Part shown: in pieces, positions 25,015-37,600 of the stretch
How positions within the stretch are numbered: the first letter of the stretch is position 1
Layout: every line of letters begins with the position of its first letter
Source of the DNA: Arenicola marina
Taxonomy: Eukaryota; Annelida; Polychaeta; Arenicolidae
DNA length: 64,000 nt
Direction: 5' to 3'
NCBI GenBank assembly: GCA_964019135.1
Contig: OZ025260.1
Coordinates: 29,816,254-29,880,253 of the forward strand
The notes under the pieces: model-generated
Seen by the model: the letters and a program-made list of their open reading frames with translations, nothing else
The model's database searches: none
What the model was told of the DNA's origin: nothing
Translations under genes and position numbers: made by a program

Positions 25015-25365
25015 CCCCCACCCCCCCCCCCCCCCCCCCCCGCCTCTTCTCCCGGAGACATATCAACGCGACATCTGATCTGCCTGGGCAGGTGGGGCTT
25101 TGTATGTACCCTCGACCAACAGGGCTAGGGTAAGGGTTATACGGAGAAGGGGGGGGGTATTCGGGGGGGGGGGCTTCCGCACAGTGGGGGAGGGGGAGGA
25201 GGTGGGGGGCAAGGATCGGCATACGGTCAGCAACCAGCGCGGATATCGCGATAAGCTCACTCACCAATCAATCACTATGGATACTGACCCCCCCCCCCCC
25301 ACCCTGCCCTCAGGCCTTATCGGCCACCGCACGCACCCGACCCCCCCCCCCCCCACACCCCTCTC
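25015..25365. other. Cluster of poly-C and poly-G runs upstream of CWH43-A
   Basis: Four runs of ten or more C or G lie within 350 bp (about 25019-25041, 25146-25172, 25290-25300, 25341-25354), 200-550 bp before the start codon. Similar runs recur at 16905, 24448, 26091, 30885, 31470, 46327, 52045, 57556, 59680 and 63748. Run lengths may be unreliable in the assembly. Confidence 0.6.
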
Positions 25366-25554
25366 ACTCCACCCCACTTTCAATATTCTAAGTACCGGTC
25401 ACTCACTGTAACGTGCAGTCTAGTCACTTATCTAGTCCGCTCCATATCTCCGACGATAGAGGGTTAATAAAAGCGAATGACAACAAGGCCCCCCCACGTG
25501 TTGTAGAGTTCATTTTGCCAGAAATAGGGTTCGATCCCCCGCGGAGCCAACGTC

Positions 25555-25621
25555 ATGGCGGACAGGACGCAGCAGGAGGAGTCCTTCGGATACCGACAGC
25601 TCTGTCGGGAAGCCATTCTGG
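25555..25621 (+). CDS. CWH43: CWH43-A exon 1 (start codon)
   Basis: The ATG sits in GTCATGGCG, a fair start context, and is followed by 22 codons and one base before the donor CTGG|GTAAGA. The peptide starts [10 protein letters not shown] and ends LCREAILG, which lines up with the LWREILLESLLG start of vertebrate CWH43. Its last base completes the split Gly codon opened by GA at exon 2. No promoter element was identified upstream. Confidence 0.82.
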
Positions 25622-28600
25622 GTAAGACGTGATGGCAATCGGTTTTGCCTGTCGCCCATCAGCGGTGAAGATAAAACGATATGCTATGTCCATTCGTTGC
25701 TCAGCTGTCAATTACGTCCAATCACTTAGCTTCATTTTACGTCATAGGGGTCTAAAAGCGGAAGGGGGAGTCGTGTCCAGTGTCGATTTGGCTAAATTCT
25801 CAGTGTCGAATGTCGATTTTTCACGACGTTCAGTACAGTTATTTTCTAAAATGCCACAGTCTGTGTTCGATGTCGCTTTTTCAGATATGCCTGTGTCGTG
25901 TGTTGTCATTTACCTCGTTCCAGACCATTCGTCATTCATCTCGATATTATAACAATATTGCGCCTACGAGCCATGTTACCCAACAAATTTAGTGTTTAAA
26001 AAACAGATGTGGTTTCAATCAAAAAAAAATATTATGAATAAATGTGACTTTATGAAATACTTATATGAGTCATTGGCAACCGGCAATCCGCCCCCCCCCC
26101 CCCCTTCCCTCCGCCACCCACCTCCCACGCCTACTTACCGAATCGAATGGGTTTTGTAGGATTCGTCTTCTGGAGCCTGTTCCAGACCCTGGCGCCCATG
26201 ATCTGGTTCTACCCCCTCAACGCCATGGAGATCTCTGGATACGAAGTCTTCCTCCTGCTCCTGTACAGTCCCTGCATCATGGGCATCCGGCCCCTACGCA
26301 GTCTGATCCAGACGAGAACCGGACTCGGTCTGTTCCGGATCGCCGCTCTGGCCTCGCTGGGATCCTTCCAAGCTCCGGATACACTGACACGTCTGGTCGT
26401 CTTGGCAACGGGATGCTTCATGGTGATGGTCGTCTTCACAGCCAGTCTGTGGAGCGAGTCAGCCTACCAGAGGTAACCTGGAGCAGCTGGGAGACAAACC
26501 CACGACAGAGGTCACAGGTCACTGTTGAGGCAGAGGTCAACGGTCATTGCAAAGGCAGAGGTCAAAGGTCACTGCTAAGGCTGAGGTCAGAGGTCACTGA
26601 TGAGGCAGAGGTCAAAGGTCACTGCTAAGGCTGAGGTCAGAGGTCACTGATGAGGCAGAGGTCAGAGGTCACTGCAAAGACAGAGGTCAAAGGCCACTTC
26701 TAAGGCAGAGGTCACAGGTCACTGCTAAGGCAGAGGTCAGAGGTCACTCCTGAGGCAGAGGTCAGATGTCACTGCTGAGGCAGAGGTCAGAAGTCACTGC
26801 TGAAGCAGAGGTCGGAGGTCACTGCTGAGGCAGAGGTCAGAGGTCACTGCAGAGGCAGATTTTAGAGGTCACTGCTGAGGCAGAGGTCAGAGATCACTGG
26901 TGAGGGTCTTGCTGTCCAGAGATCTTTTTAGGTTTCAGCAGTCACGAAACTGCTATTGCATGTGGTTGGTTGGCATGTATTACCGTAAATATCTATGTAA
27001 ATACGTTTTTGCATTATTCATACAGTGTCACTATAATACAATTTCAATCCTGTAGCACACGATATAGAAATTCACGAAACGATGGTTTTTGATAATAGGA
27101 TCAGTAATCACACAACATAATTGCAATCAAACCTTCATTTGCGAACATTATCATAACTGGAAGAGTTAGTAGAAGTTATAGTCCTGGATTCTTTGATATA
27201 TGGTTTCATAAGTTATTCAACAGGGATGACATCCATGTAGCAAGCAGTCACATGTTACAACAGCCATGTTATAAGCCTGCCGCTAGTTTATTTATAAGAC
27301 GACTCTAGAGTATTAAGCTTTTGGGTCTACATACATTGTCATCTACTTCAAAGGCGAATAACCAATCATGTCGGAAAGTCAAAAAATATATTCATAATAG
27401 TAATAATAATAATTAAGTTATTGTGTGTACATAAATTGTCATATACTTAAATGGCAATCACATGGGAAGATTAAATCTAGTAATAATAATAACCGTTCAA
27501 TGCACTCATCTACGATCGCTCCACTTAAGGCGATATATGCCACATCCCCTTGGCACTCAGCAGGCCACTGTTTGTTTTACTGCCACAGGCGGCTCACCTT
27601 CTGGGGTCTAATGCTGGGCCTCTCCGCCTTCTGGTCCAGTCGAGTCTGGCTCACCTCCTTCGTTCCCACTTGGTGGAGCCACCAGTCCAACGCGATCTGC
27701 ATTGCCATAGCAACGCTGGCGACAGTAGATAAGATCGCATCAGGTACCACAGAATTGTTGTGGAATTATTTTATGTTTTCTCAAGGACCAGCTGCTAATT
27801 GCTTTCAGAATAGTGTTAGTTGAAATATATATTTATCTGATGCCCACAATAATTCTGCTCGGTTCTTGGTTACTTCCCGCCGAAACCAAGACGAAAGTAA
27901 TAATCCATACTAGCTCTACCATGGCTTCTGATAATATTACCCACAGATATATATTTATGTCGATACTATTATCATGATTGTATCGCTTTTGATTGTTTTT
28001 ATAATCGTTTTATAGTTGTTATTATTTGCTTTAATTAATATTCCATTTATTATTATTGCTATTATTATTGTAATTGTTATTTTCATATTTTCTCTTATTG
28101 TTGTCAATATCGATATTATTTTCGCTATATTGCCGTGAAGGCGAGGATGGACTGAAGAAATCAAAACAACAAGGACAACAAACAACAGATAATCCAAGAT
28201 GGCTGCCTGTCAGTATCGGGGCCGGAAGTTTGCTCTTCTTGACTCAGTGGATCTACGGCGAGGTTTCCGTGGTAACGAGATGGACCGTGGGCCCCTACCC
28301 CGACACCGGACCCATGCCCTACCCATGGGGGTAAGCCACATCGAATAGTTAATGACTTTATTCCAGACTAGCTCCGAAAACATAAAAATGCCGTTTGCAT
28401 AGTAATCACATTGTATATTCATATGTATATATATATAAGATAACAAAGTTTTATTTAACGTATGTATGTAAAAATCAACAATAAACATCAGCACAAGTGC
28501 TCTTGACCGAAAATATATATATATATTAATTTATATATTCGCTAGTCGCAAAATGCTACCCTCAATGGCATAATCTAGCCCCTAAGTCAATTACATCAGT

Positions 28601-31600
28601 CGAAGGTTTAAGTTTTGTCTTTTCCCGTGTCAACCCGCGCTGTTAATGTCACCCCCAGGGCGCTGGTGATGGTGTGTCTCTTGCTGGGGTTCATGGTCGG
28701 GTCCCCCGGGTCCGGCCAGGGCCGCCTCCTCCTCCTCTGGGTCCTGGGGGTATGTGCACTCCTGGCGCTCTACTACCTCCACACCTGGGCCGCCTTCACA
28801 GGTCAGTCTCGCGGGAACGTGGGCCAGCAGCTGGGCGACACCTAGCGGCGAGATGCGCAAGTGTCACCGTCTCCTAATGGCCGGTTCCCGGCCCGGGCGA
28901 TAATCAAGAATTATGCTGACTAATACCGAAACTGGCGCTTCATTACGCTTCGCTCATGCATTACGTTGTCGTACTTGGTTTGACAGCTGTGTGTCGCATT
29001 TTCTGAAGCTTCCTTCGCCAGGCTTGATCCATATGTCCACAAAGTTGGCCTTAACTACCAAGCCAAACCGTTTTTAATATTTCACCGTTAAGTTTCACAC
29101 TCGTCACTGGAATTAAGTGACCATTCACCATTATTTAACAAAGGCCGTGCTCGATCTTTCAGGCGGCTGCATATTAGCGGTGGTCACAACGTCCTTGTGG
29201 CCTGTCATGGCCGAGCGACTGACCACGTGCCCGCCTGCGCGCGCCATGGTCGTCATGGTAACCACGTGGATAGTGCTGATCCTGCATGAGATATGGACGG
29301 TGGCCTACAACTTTGTGCCCGGGGGGACGGCTACGAGGGAGCACACCGACCACCTAATCGTCCTTGTCATGGCCGGCATCGCACTGGGACTATTTGCAGG
29401 TCCGTCTTCATACGTCTGGGGTCGTATCGTCACTTAGACTACGCCACTAGACTTAGCGCTATATATTATGTGATAATACGCTCGTGAGTTAAGCACGAAA
29501 AGTGCGTTTTCGTCTTAGCCTCACTAGCTCGTTGTGGTGGTGCTCATGATTAAACAATCGTCTTCAATATAATTTTAGCACTTTCTTAATTCAGAAAATC
29601 CATATCTTGTATGACTATTTATGTATTTTGAACCTGAAAATCGCTCGACAAATCTTGCGCTTAGCGCTAAGTCTTGTGGCGTAGCCTAAGGGGCGATTAT
29701 GAATACGGCCCCAGTTCTCTTAACAGTCAGATTTGGTTTTTCTTTTGTATGAGTAGGGAGATCGCTAATCACATCGAACTGGCGCTATTTGCAGGTCCGT
29801 CTTCATACGCCTTGTCTCAAGCTCAGTCAGATTTGAGTTTATTTGTGTTGGGGGTTATGGAGATCGCTTATCACGCTAAACTAACTGAACGTTTTGGCAA
29901 GACGTTATTCGCTGCAGAAATTGTTAGTGATGTATTACGGTAACACTATTGATGGCCATATGGCATGTAAGCTGCCAGTCGGTCAGGAACATGTAACTGA
30001 TGATTGGCTACAGATAGCATACCCATACACTAATCGCTCCCTGTAAAATACCGGGTTGTCAAATGTACATGACCTTGCGGATGACATCCTAAACTGTGTG
30101 CGATGTGGATTAATATAACTTTATTTTTCTCTCAAGCAGGAGTCCCTACCCGAAGTCGAAAACTTGATTAAGGTTACGAATGTATTCGTCTCCCAGGCGG
30201 GAGTCCGTCCCCGAAGTCGGAAACTTGATTAATGTTACGGATATATTCGTCTCCCAGGCAGGAGTCCGTCCCCGCAGTCGAAAGCCCCAGGGGTGAAGGT
30301 TGGCATTGGGTCGATGCCCAAGACTGTCGCCGTGCAATGTGAGTGTCGTACCCACCATCACTTCACCTCACTGCTGACATCACGCCACAGGCATGATTGG
30401 TTGTATATTCAGGACGCCTTAACCACTCTTGGCCATACCGCGTCAATCGGAGAAGGAAAGGAGAGTGCAGCCATGTCCCCGGGGGGAACCCCCTACTCTT
30501 TGCGAAGAAGCACATGGAATCTTTATCCTGTGACCACACAGACATGGCCACATCAGGGTTCGAACCATCGACCCACGTACCGTTAGGCTGTCAGGTGGCC
30601 AGAGCACTCAAGGCGAGCGTTCTAACCCACTGAGCTATCGGGCCGGTCCCCCAAAGGCATGGAATAACGTAATGGTCTGGAGACGGTCGGCCAACCGTAT
30701 TAAATGGTAAACACAATCCGACTGTTCAGCGAAAATATATCACGAGATAAAACGATGATTCAGAAGAAGCCTCTTGGGGTACACTGGTTATACAGTCGTA
30801 TCTTAGAGGACTCCCCACTCCGGTCAACCTCATTGGCCGGAACGTATGAACGGGTTTATGGTCTATAGCATTCTAGACTCCCCCCCCCCCCCCTATTGAG
30901 GCCGGCGCGATAGCTCAATGGGCTAGAGCGCTCGCATTGAGTGCTCTGGCCACCTGAGAGCCTAACGGCACGTGGGGCGGTAGTTCGCGCCCTGCTGTGG
31001 CCGTGTCTGTGTGGTCGCAGGATAAAAATCCCGTGTCGTTCTTCGTAAAGAGTATTCGGTTACCCGCGGGGACATGGCTCCACTCTCCTTTCCTTCTCCC
31101 ATTGACGCGATATGACCAAAAGTGGTTATAGCGTCTTAAATACCCAACCAACCAACCAACTCGCCTCTTGGCCAAAACGTTTCAATGACGGGTCAATGAC
31201 GCAATCACGAGATGGCTAGTTCTATGTGATTGTCAAGACTGTGTGCATTGCCAATAGACTCTGAGAAAATGCTTACTTTAACTAGTGAGTATCATTAGTT
31301 AAGTTGGTATTTGCAAGAACCTAAGCTGAACAACTTTTGTCCAGCAGGCTCTGGCTGTGGCACAGTGTATCACAGAGTAAGTGTGAAACCCATTAATTCA
31401 TCTATTAAAACAACAACAAATATATACTTATCTCTCCCTTTGATTGATATATACTGTAGTGCCCCCCGCCCCCCCCCCCCCCCCCCCCACCACTCGCCCC
31501 GCCTCTCATACACATACTCAGAGATGGTGTGATTCTACCTTTCAGTGTTTCTGATCATTCTGCTGCTGGGACTGGGGGGCTTCGTCTACCGGGCACCTCG

Positions 31601-34600
31601 ACAGAAGGTCACATCCCCAATACAGGTAGAGAGGGCAGACTGTCAACACACGTAACACTGCCGCCTGCTCACTCACAGGTAGAGAGGGCAGACTGTCTAC
31701 ACACGTAACACTGCCGCCTGCTCACTCACAGGTAGAGAGGGCAGACTGTCAACACACGTAACAGTGCCGCCTGCTCACTCACAGGTAGAGAGGGCAGACT
31801 GTCAACACACGCAACACTGCCGCCTGCTCACTCACAGGTAGAGAGGGCAGACTGTCAACACACGTAACACTGCCGCCTGCTCACTCACAGGTAGAGAGGG
31901 CAGACTGTCAACACACGTAACACTGCCGCCTGCCCACTCACAGGTAGAGAGGGCAGACTGTCTACACACGTAACACTGCCGCCTGCTCACTCACAGGTAG
32001 AGAGGGCAGACTGTCAACACACGTAACACTGCCGCCTGCTCACTCAAAGGTAGAGAGGGTAGACTGTCAACACACGTAACACTGCCGCCTGCTCACTCAC
32101 AGGTAGAGAGGGCAGACTGTCAACACACGTAACACTGCCGCCTGCTCACTCACAGGTAGAGAGGGCAGACTGTCAACACACGTAACACTGCCACCTGCTC
32201 ACTCACAGGTAGAGAGGGCAGACTGTCAACACACGTAACACTGCCGCCTGCCCACTCACAGGTAGAGAGGGCAGACTGTCAACACACGTAACACTGCCAC
32301 CTGCTCACTCACAGGTAGAGAGGGCAGACTGTCAACACACGTAACACGGCCGCCTGCTCACTCACAGGTAGAGAGGGCAGACTGTCAACACACGTAACAC
32401 TGCCGCCTGCTCACTCACAGGTAGAGAGGGCAGACTGTCAACACACGTAACAGTGCCGCCTGCTCACTCACAGGTAGAGAGGGCAGACTGACAACACACG
32501 TAACACTGCCGCCTGCTCACTCACAGGTAGAGAGGGCAGACTGTCAACACACGTGACACAGCCGCCTGCCCACTCACAGGTAGAGAGGGCAGACTGTCAA
32601 CACACGTAACACTGCCGCCTGCTCAATCACAGGTAGAGAGGGCAGACTGTCAACACACGTAACACTGCCGCCTGCTCACTCACAGGTAGAGAGGGCAGAC
32701 TGTCAACACACGTAACACTGCCGCCTGCTCACTCACATGTAGAGAGGGCAGACTGACAACACACGTAACACTGCCGCCTGCTCAATCACAGGTAGAGAGG
32801 GCAGACTGTCAACACACGTAACACTGCCGCCTGCTCACTCAGAGGTACAGAGGGCAGACTGTCAACACACGTAACACTGCCGCCTGCTCACTCACAGGTA
32901 CAGAGGGCAGACTGTCAACACACGTAACACTGCCGCCTGCTCACTCACAGGTAGAGAGGGCAGACTGTCAACACACGTAACACTGCCGCCTGCTCACTCA
33001 CATGTAGAGAGGGCAGACTGACAACACACGTAACAGTGCCGCCTGCTCACTCACAGGTAGAGAGGGCAGACTGTCAACACACGTAACACTGCCGCCTGCT
33101 CACTCAGAGGTACAGAGGGCAGACTGTCAACACACGTAACACTGCCGCCTGCTCACTCACAGGTACAGAGGGCAGACTGTCAACACACGTAACACTGCCG
33201 CCTGCTCACTCACAGGTAGAGAGGGCAGACTGTCAACACACGTAACACTGCCGCCTGCTCACTCACAGGTAGAGAGGGCAGACTGTCAACACACGTAACA
33301 CTGCCACCTGCTCACTCACAGGTAGAGAGGGCAGACTGTCAACACACGTAACACTGCCGCCTGCTCACTCACTGGTACAGATGGCAGACTGACAACACAC
33401 GTAACACTGCCGCCTGCTCACTCACAGGTAGAGAGGGCAGACTGTCAACACACGTAACACTGCCGCCTGCTCACTCACAGGTACAGAGGGCAGACTGTCA
33501 ACACACGTAACACTGCCGCCTGCTCACTCACAGGTAGAGAGGGCAGACTGTCAACACACGTAACACTGCCGCCTGCTCACTCACATGTAGAGAGGGCAGA
33601 CTGACAACACACGTAACACTGCCGCCTGTTCACTCACAGGTAGAGAGGGCAGACTGTCAACACACATAACACTGCCGCCTGCTCACTCAGAGGTACAGAG
33701 GGCAGACTGTCAACACACGTAACACTGCCGCCTGCTCACTCACAGGTACAGAGGGCAGACTGTCAACACACGTAACACTGCCGCCTGCTCACTCACAGGT
33801 AGAGAGGGCAGACTGTCAACACACGTAACACTGCCGCCTGCTCACTCACATGTAGAGAGGGCAGACTATCAACACACGTAACACTGCCACCTGCTCACTC
33901 ACAGGTAGAGAGGGCAGACTGTCAACACACGTAACACTGCCGCCTGCCCACTCACAGGTAGAGATGGCAGACTGTCAACGCACGTAACACTGCCGCCTGC
34001 TCACTCACAGGTAGAGAGGGCAGACTGTCAACACACGTAGCACTGCCGCCTGCTCACTCACAGGTAGAGAGGGCAGACTGACAACACACGTAACACTGCC
34101 GCCTGCTCACTCACAGGTAGAGATGGCAGACTGTCAACACACCTAACACTGCCGCCTGCTTACTCACGGCAGACTGTCAACACACGTAACACTGCCGCCT
34201 GCTCACTCACAGGTAGAGAGGGCAGACTGTCAACACACGTAACACTGCCACCTGCTCACTCACTGGTACAGATGGCAGACTGACAACACACGTAACACTG
34301 CCGCCTGCTCACTCACAGGTAGAGAGGGCAGACTGTCAACACACGTAACACTGCCGCCTGCTCACTCACAGGTACAGATGGCAGACTGTCAACACACGTA
34401 ACACTGCCGCCTGCTCACTCACAGGTAGAGAGGGCAGACTGTCAACACACGTAACACTGCCGCCTGCTCACTCACATGTAGAGAGGGCAGACTGACAACA
34501 CACGTAACACTGCCGCCTGCTCACTCACAGGTAGAGAGGGCAGACTGTCAACACACGTAACACTGCCGCCTGCTCACTCAGAGGTACAGAGGGCAGACTG

Positions 34601-37600
34601 TCAACACACGTAACACTGCCGCCTGCTCACTCAGAGGTACAGAGGGCAGACTGTCAACACACGTAACACTGCCGCCTGCTCACTCACAGGTAGAGAGGGC
34701 AGACTGTCAACACACGTAACACTGCCGCCTGCTCACTCACATGTAGAGAGGGCAGACTGTCAACACACGTAACACTGCCACCTGCTCGCTCACAGGTAGA
34801 GAGGGCAGACTGTCAACACACGTAACACTGCCGCCTGCCCACTCACAGGTAGAGATGGCAGACTGTCAACACACGTAACACGGCCGCCTGCTCACTCACA
34901 GGTAGAGAGGGCAGACTGTCAACACACGTAGCACTGCCGCCTGCTCACTCACAGGTTGAGAGGGCAGACTGACAACACACGTAACACTACCGCCTGCTCA
35001 CTCACAGGTAGAGAGGGCAGACTGTCAACACACGTAACACTGCCGCCTGCTCACTCACAGGTAGAGAGGGCAGACTGTCAACACACGTAACACTGCCGCC
35101 TGCTCAATCACAGGTAGAGATGGCAGACTGTCAACACACGTAACACTGCCGCCTGCTCAATCACAGGTAGAGAGGGCAGACTGTCAACACACGTAACACT
35201 GCCACCTGCTCAATCACAGGCAGAGAGGGCAGACTGTCAACACACGTAACACTGCCGCCTGCTCACTCACAGGTAGAGATGGCAGACTGTCAACACACCT
35301 AACACTGCCGCCTGCTTACTCACAGGTAGAGAGGGCAGACTGTCAACACACGTAACACTGCCGCCTGCTCACTCACAGGTAGAGAGGGCAGACTGCCAAC
35401 ACACGTAACACTGCCACCTGCTCACTCACTGGTACAGATGGCAGACTGATAACACACGTAACACTGCCGCCTGCTCACTCACAGGTAGAGAGGGCAGACT
35501 GTCAACACACGTAACACTGCCGCCTGCTCACTCACAGGTACAGATGGCAGACTGTCAACACACGTAACACTGCCGCCTGCTCACTCACAGGTACAGATGG
35601 CAGACTGTCAACACACGTAACACTGCCGCCTGCTCACTCACAGGTAGAGAAGGCAGACTGTCAACACACGTAACACTGCCGCCTGCTCACTCACAGGTAC
35701 AGATGGCAGACTGTCAACACACGTAACACTGCCGCCTGCTCACTCACAGGTACAGATGGCAGACTGTCAACACACGTAACACTGCCGCCTGCTCACTCAC
35801 AGGTACAGATGGCAGACTGTCAACACACGTAACACTGCCGCCTGCTCACTCACAGGTAGAGAGGGCAGACTGTCAACACACGTAACACTGCCGCCTGCTC
35901 ACTCACAGGTACAGATGGCAGACTGTCAACACACGCAACACTGCCGCCTGCTCACTCACAGGTACAGATGGCAGACTGTCAACACACGTAACACTGCCGC
36001 CTGCTCACTCACAGGTAGAGAAGGCAGACTGTCAACACACGTAACACTGCCGCCTGCTCACTCACAGGTAGAGAGGGCAGACTGTCAACACACGTAACAC
36101 TGCCGCCTGCTCACTCACAGGTAGAGAAGGCAGACTGTCAACACACGTAACACTGCCGCCTGCTCAATCACAGGTAGAGAGGGCAGACTGTCAACACACG
36201 TAACACTGCCGCCTGCTCACTCACAGGTAGAGAGGGCAGACTGTCAACACACGTAACACTGCCGCCTGCTCACTCACATGTAGAGAGGGCAGACTGACAA
36301 CACACGTAACACTGCCGCCTGCTCAATCACAGGTAGAGAGGGCAGACTGTCAACACACGTAACACTGCCGCCTGCTCACTCAGAGGTACAGAGGGCAGAC
36401 TGTCAACACACGTAACACTGCCGCCTGCTCACTCACAGGTACAGAGGGCAGACTGTCAACACACGTAACACTGCCGCCTGCTCACTCACAGGTAGAGAGG
36501 GCAGACTGTCAACACACGTAACACTGCCGCCTGCTCACTCACATGTAGAGAGGGCAGACTGACAACACACGTAACAGTGCCGCCTGCTCACTCACAGGTA
36601 GAGAGGGCAGACTGTCAACACACGTAACACTGCCGCCTGCTCACTCAGAGGTACAGAGGGCAGACTGTCAACACACGTAACACTGCCGCCTGCTCACTCA
36701 CAGGTACAGAGGGCAGACTGTCAACACACGTAACACTGCCGCCTGCTCACTCACAGGTAGAGAGGGCAGACTGTCAACACACGTAACACTGCCGCCTGCT
36801 CACTCACAGGTAGAGAGGGCAGACTGTCAACACACGTAACACTGCCACCTGCTCACTCACAGGTAGAGAGGGCAGACTGTCAACACACGTAACACTGCCG
36901 CCTGCTCACTCACTGGTACAGATGGCAGACTGACAACACACGTAACACTGCCGCCTGCTCACTCACAGGTAGAGAGGGCAGACTGTCAACACACGTAACA
37001 CTGCCGCCTGCTCACTCACAGGTACAGAGGGCAGACTGTCAACACACGTAACACTGCCGCCTGCTCACTCACAGGTAGAGAGGGCAGACTGTCAACACAC
37101 GTAACACTGCCGCCTGCTCACTCACATGTAGAGAGGGCAGACTGACAACACACGTAACACTGCCGCCTGTTCACTCACAGGTAGAGAGGGCAGACTGTCA
37201 ACACACATAACACTGCCGCCTGCTCACTCAGAGGTACAGAGGGCAGACTGTCAACACACGTAACACTGCCGCCTGCTCACTCACAGGTACAGAGGGCAGA
37301 CTGTCAACACACGTAACACTGCCGCCTGCTCACTCACAGGTAGAGAGGGCAGACTGTCAACACACGTAACACTGCCGCCTGCTCACTCACATGTAGAGAG
37401 GGCAGACTGTCAACGCACGTAACACTGCCGCCTGCTCACTCACAGGTAGAGAGGGCAGACTGTCAACACACGTAGCACTGCCGCCTGCTCACTCACAGGT
37501 AGAGAGGGCAGACTGACAACACACGTAACACTGCCGCCTGCTCACTCACAGGTAGAGATGGCAGACTGTCAACACACCTAACACTGCCGCCTGCTTACTC

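Larger units (their letters stand above)
22181..25500. other. No gene recognised upstream of CWH43-A
   Basis: It contains the 36-bp minisatellite, the purine tract and the homopolymer cluster. The minus frame at 23212-23616 is Pro/Ser/Leu-rich because it reads the complement of the purine tract. The promoter of CWH43-A should lie near the right end, but no TATA or initiator could be defended. Confidence 0.45.

Noticed and set aside
25520-25545. GGGTTCGATCCCC just before the CWH43-A start, like a tRNA B box
   Set aside because: No acceptor stem, A box or tRNA fold is present upstream. It is probably chance.
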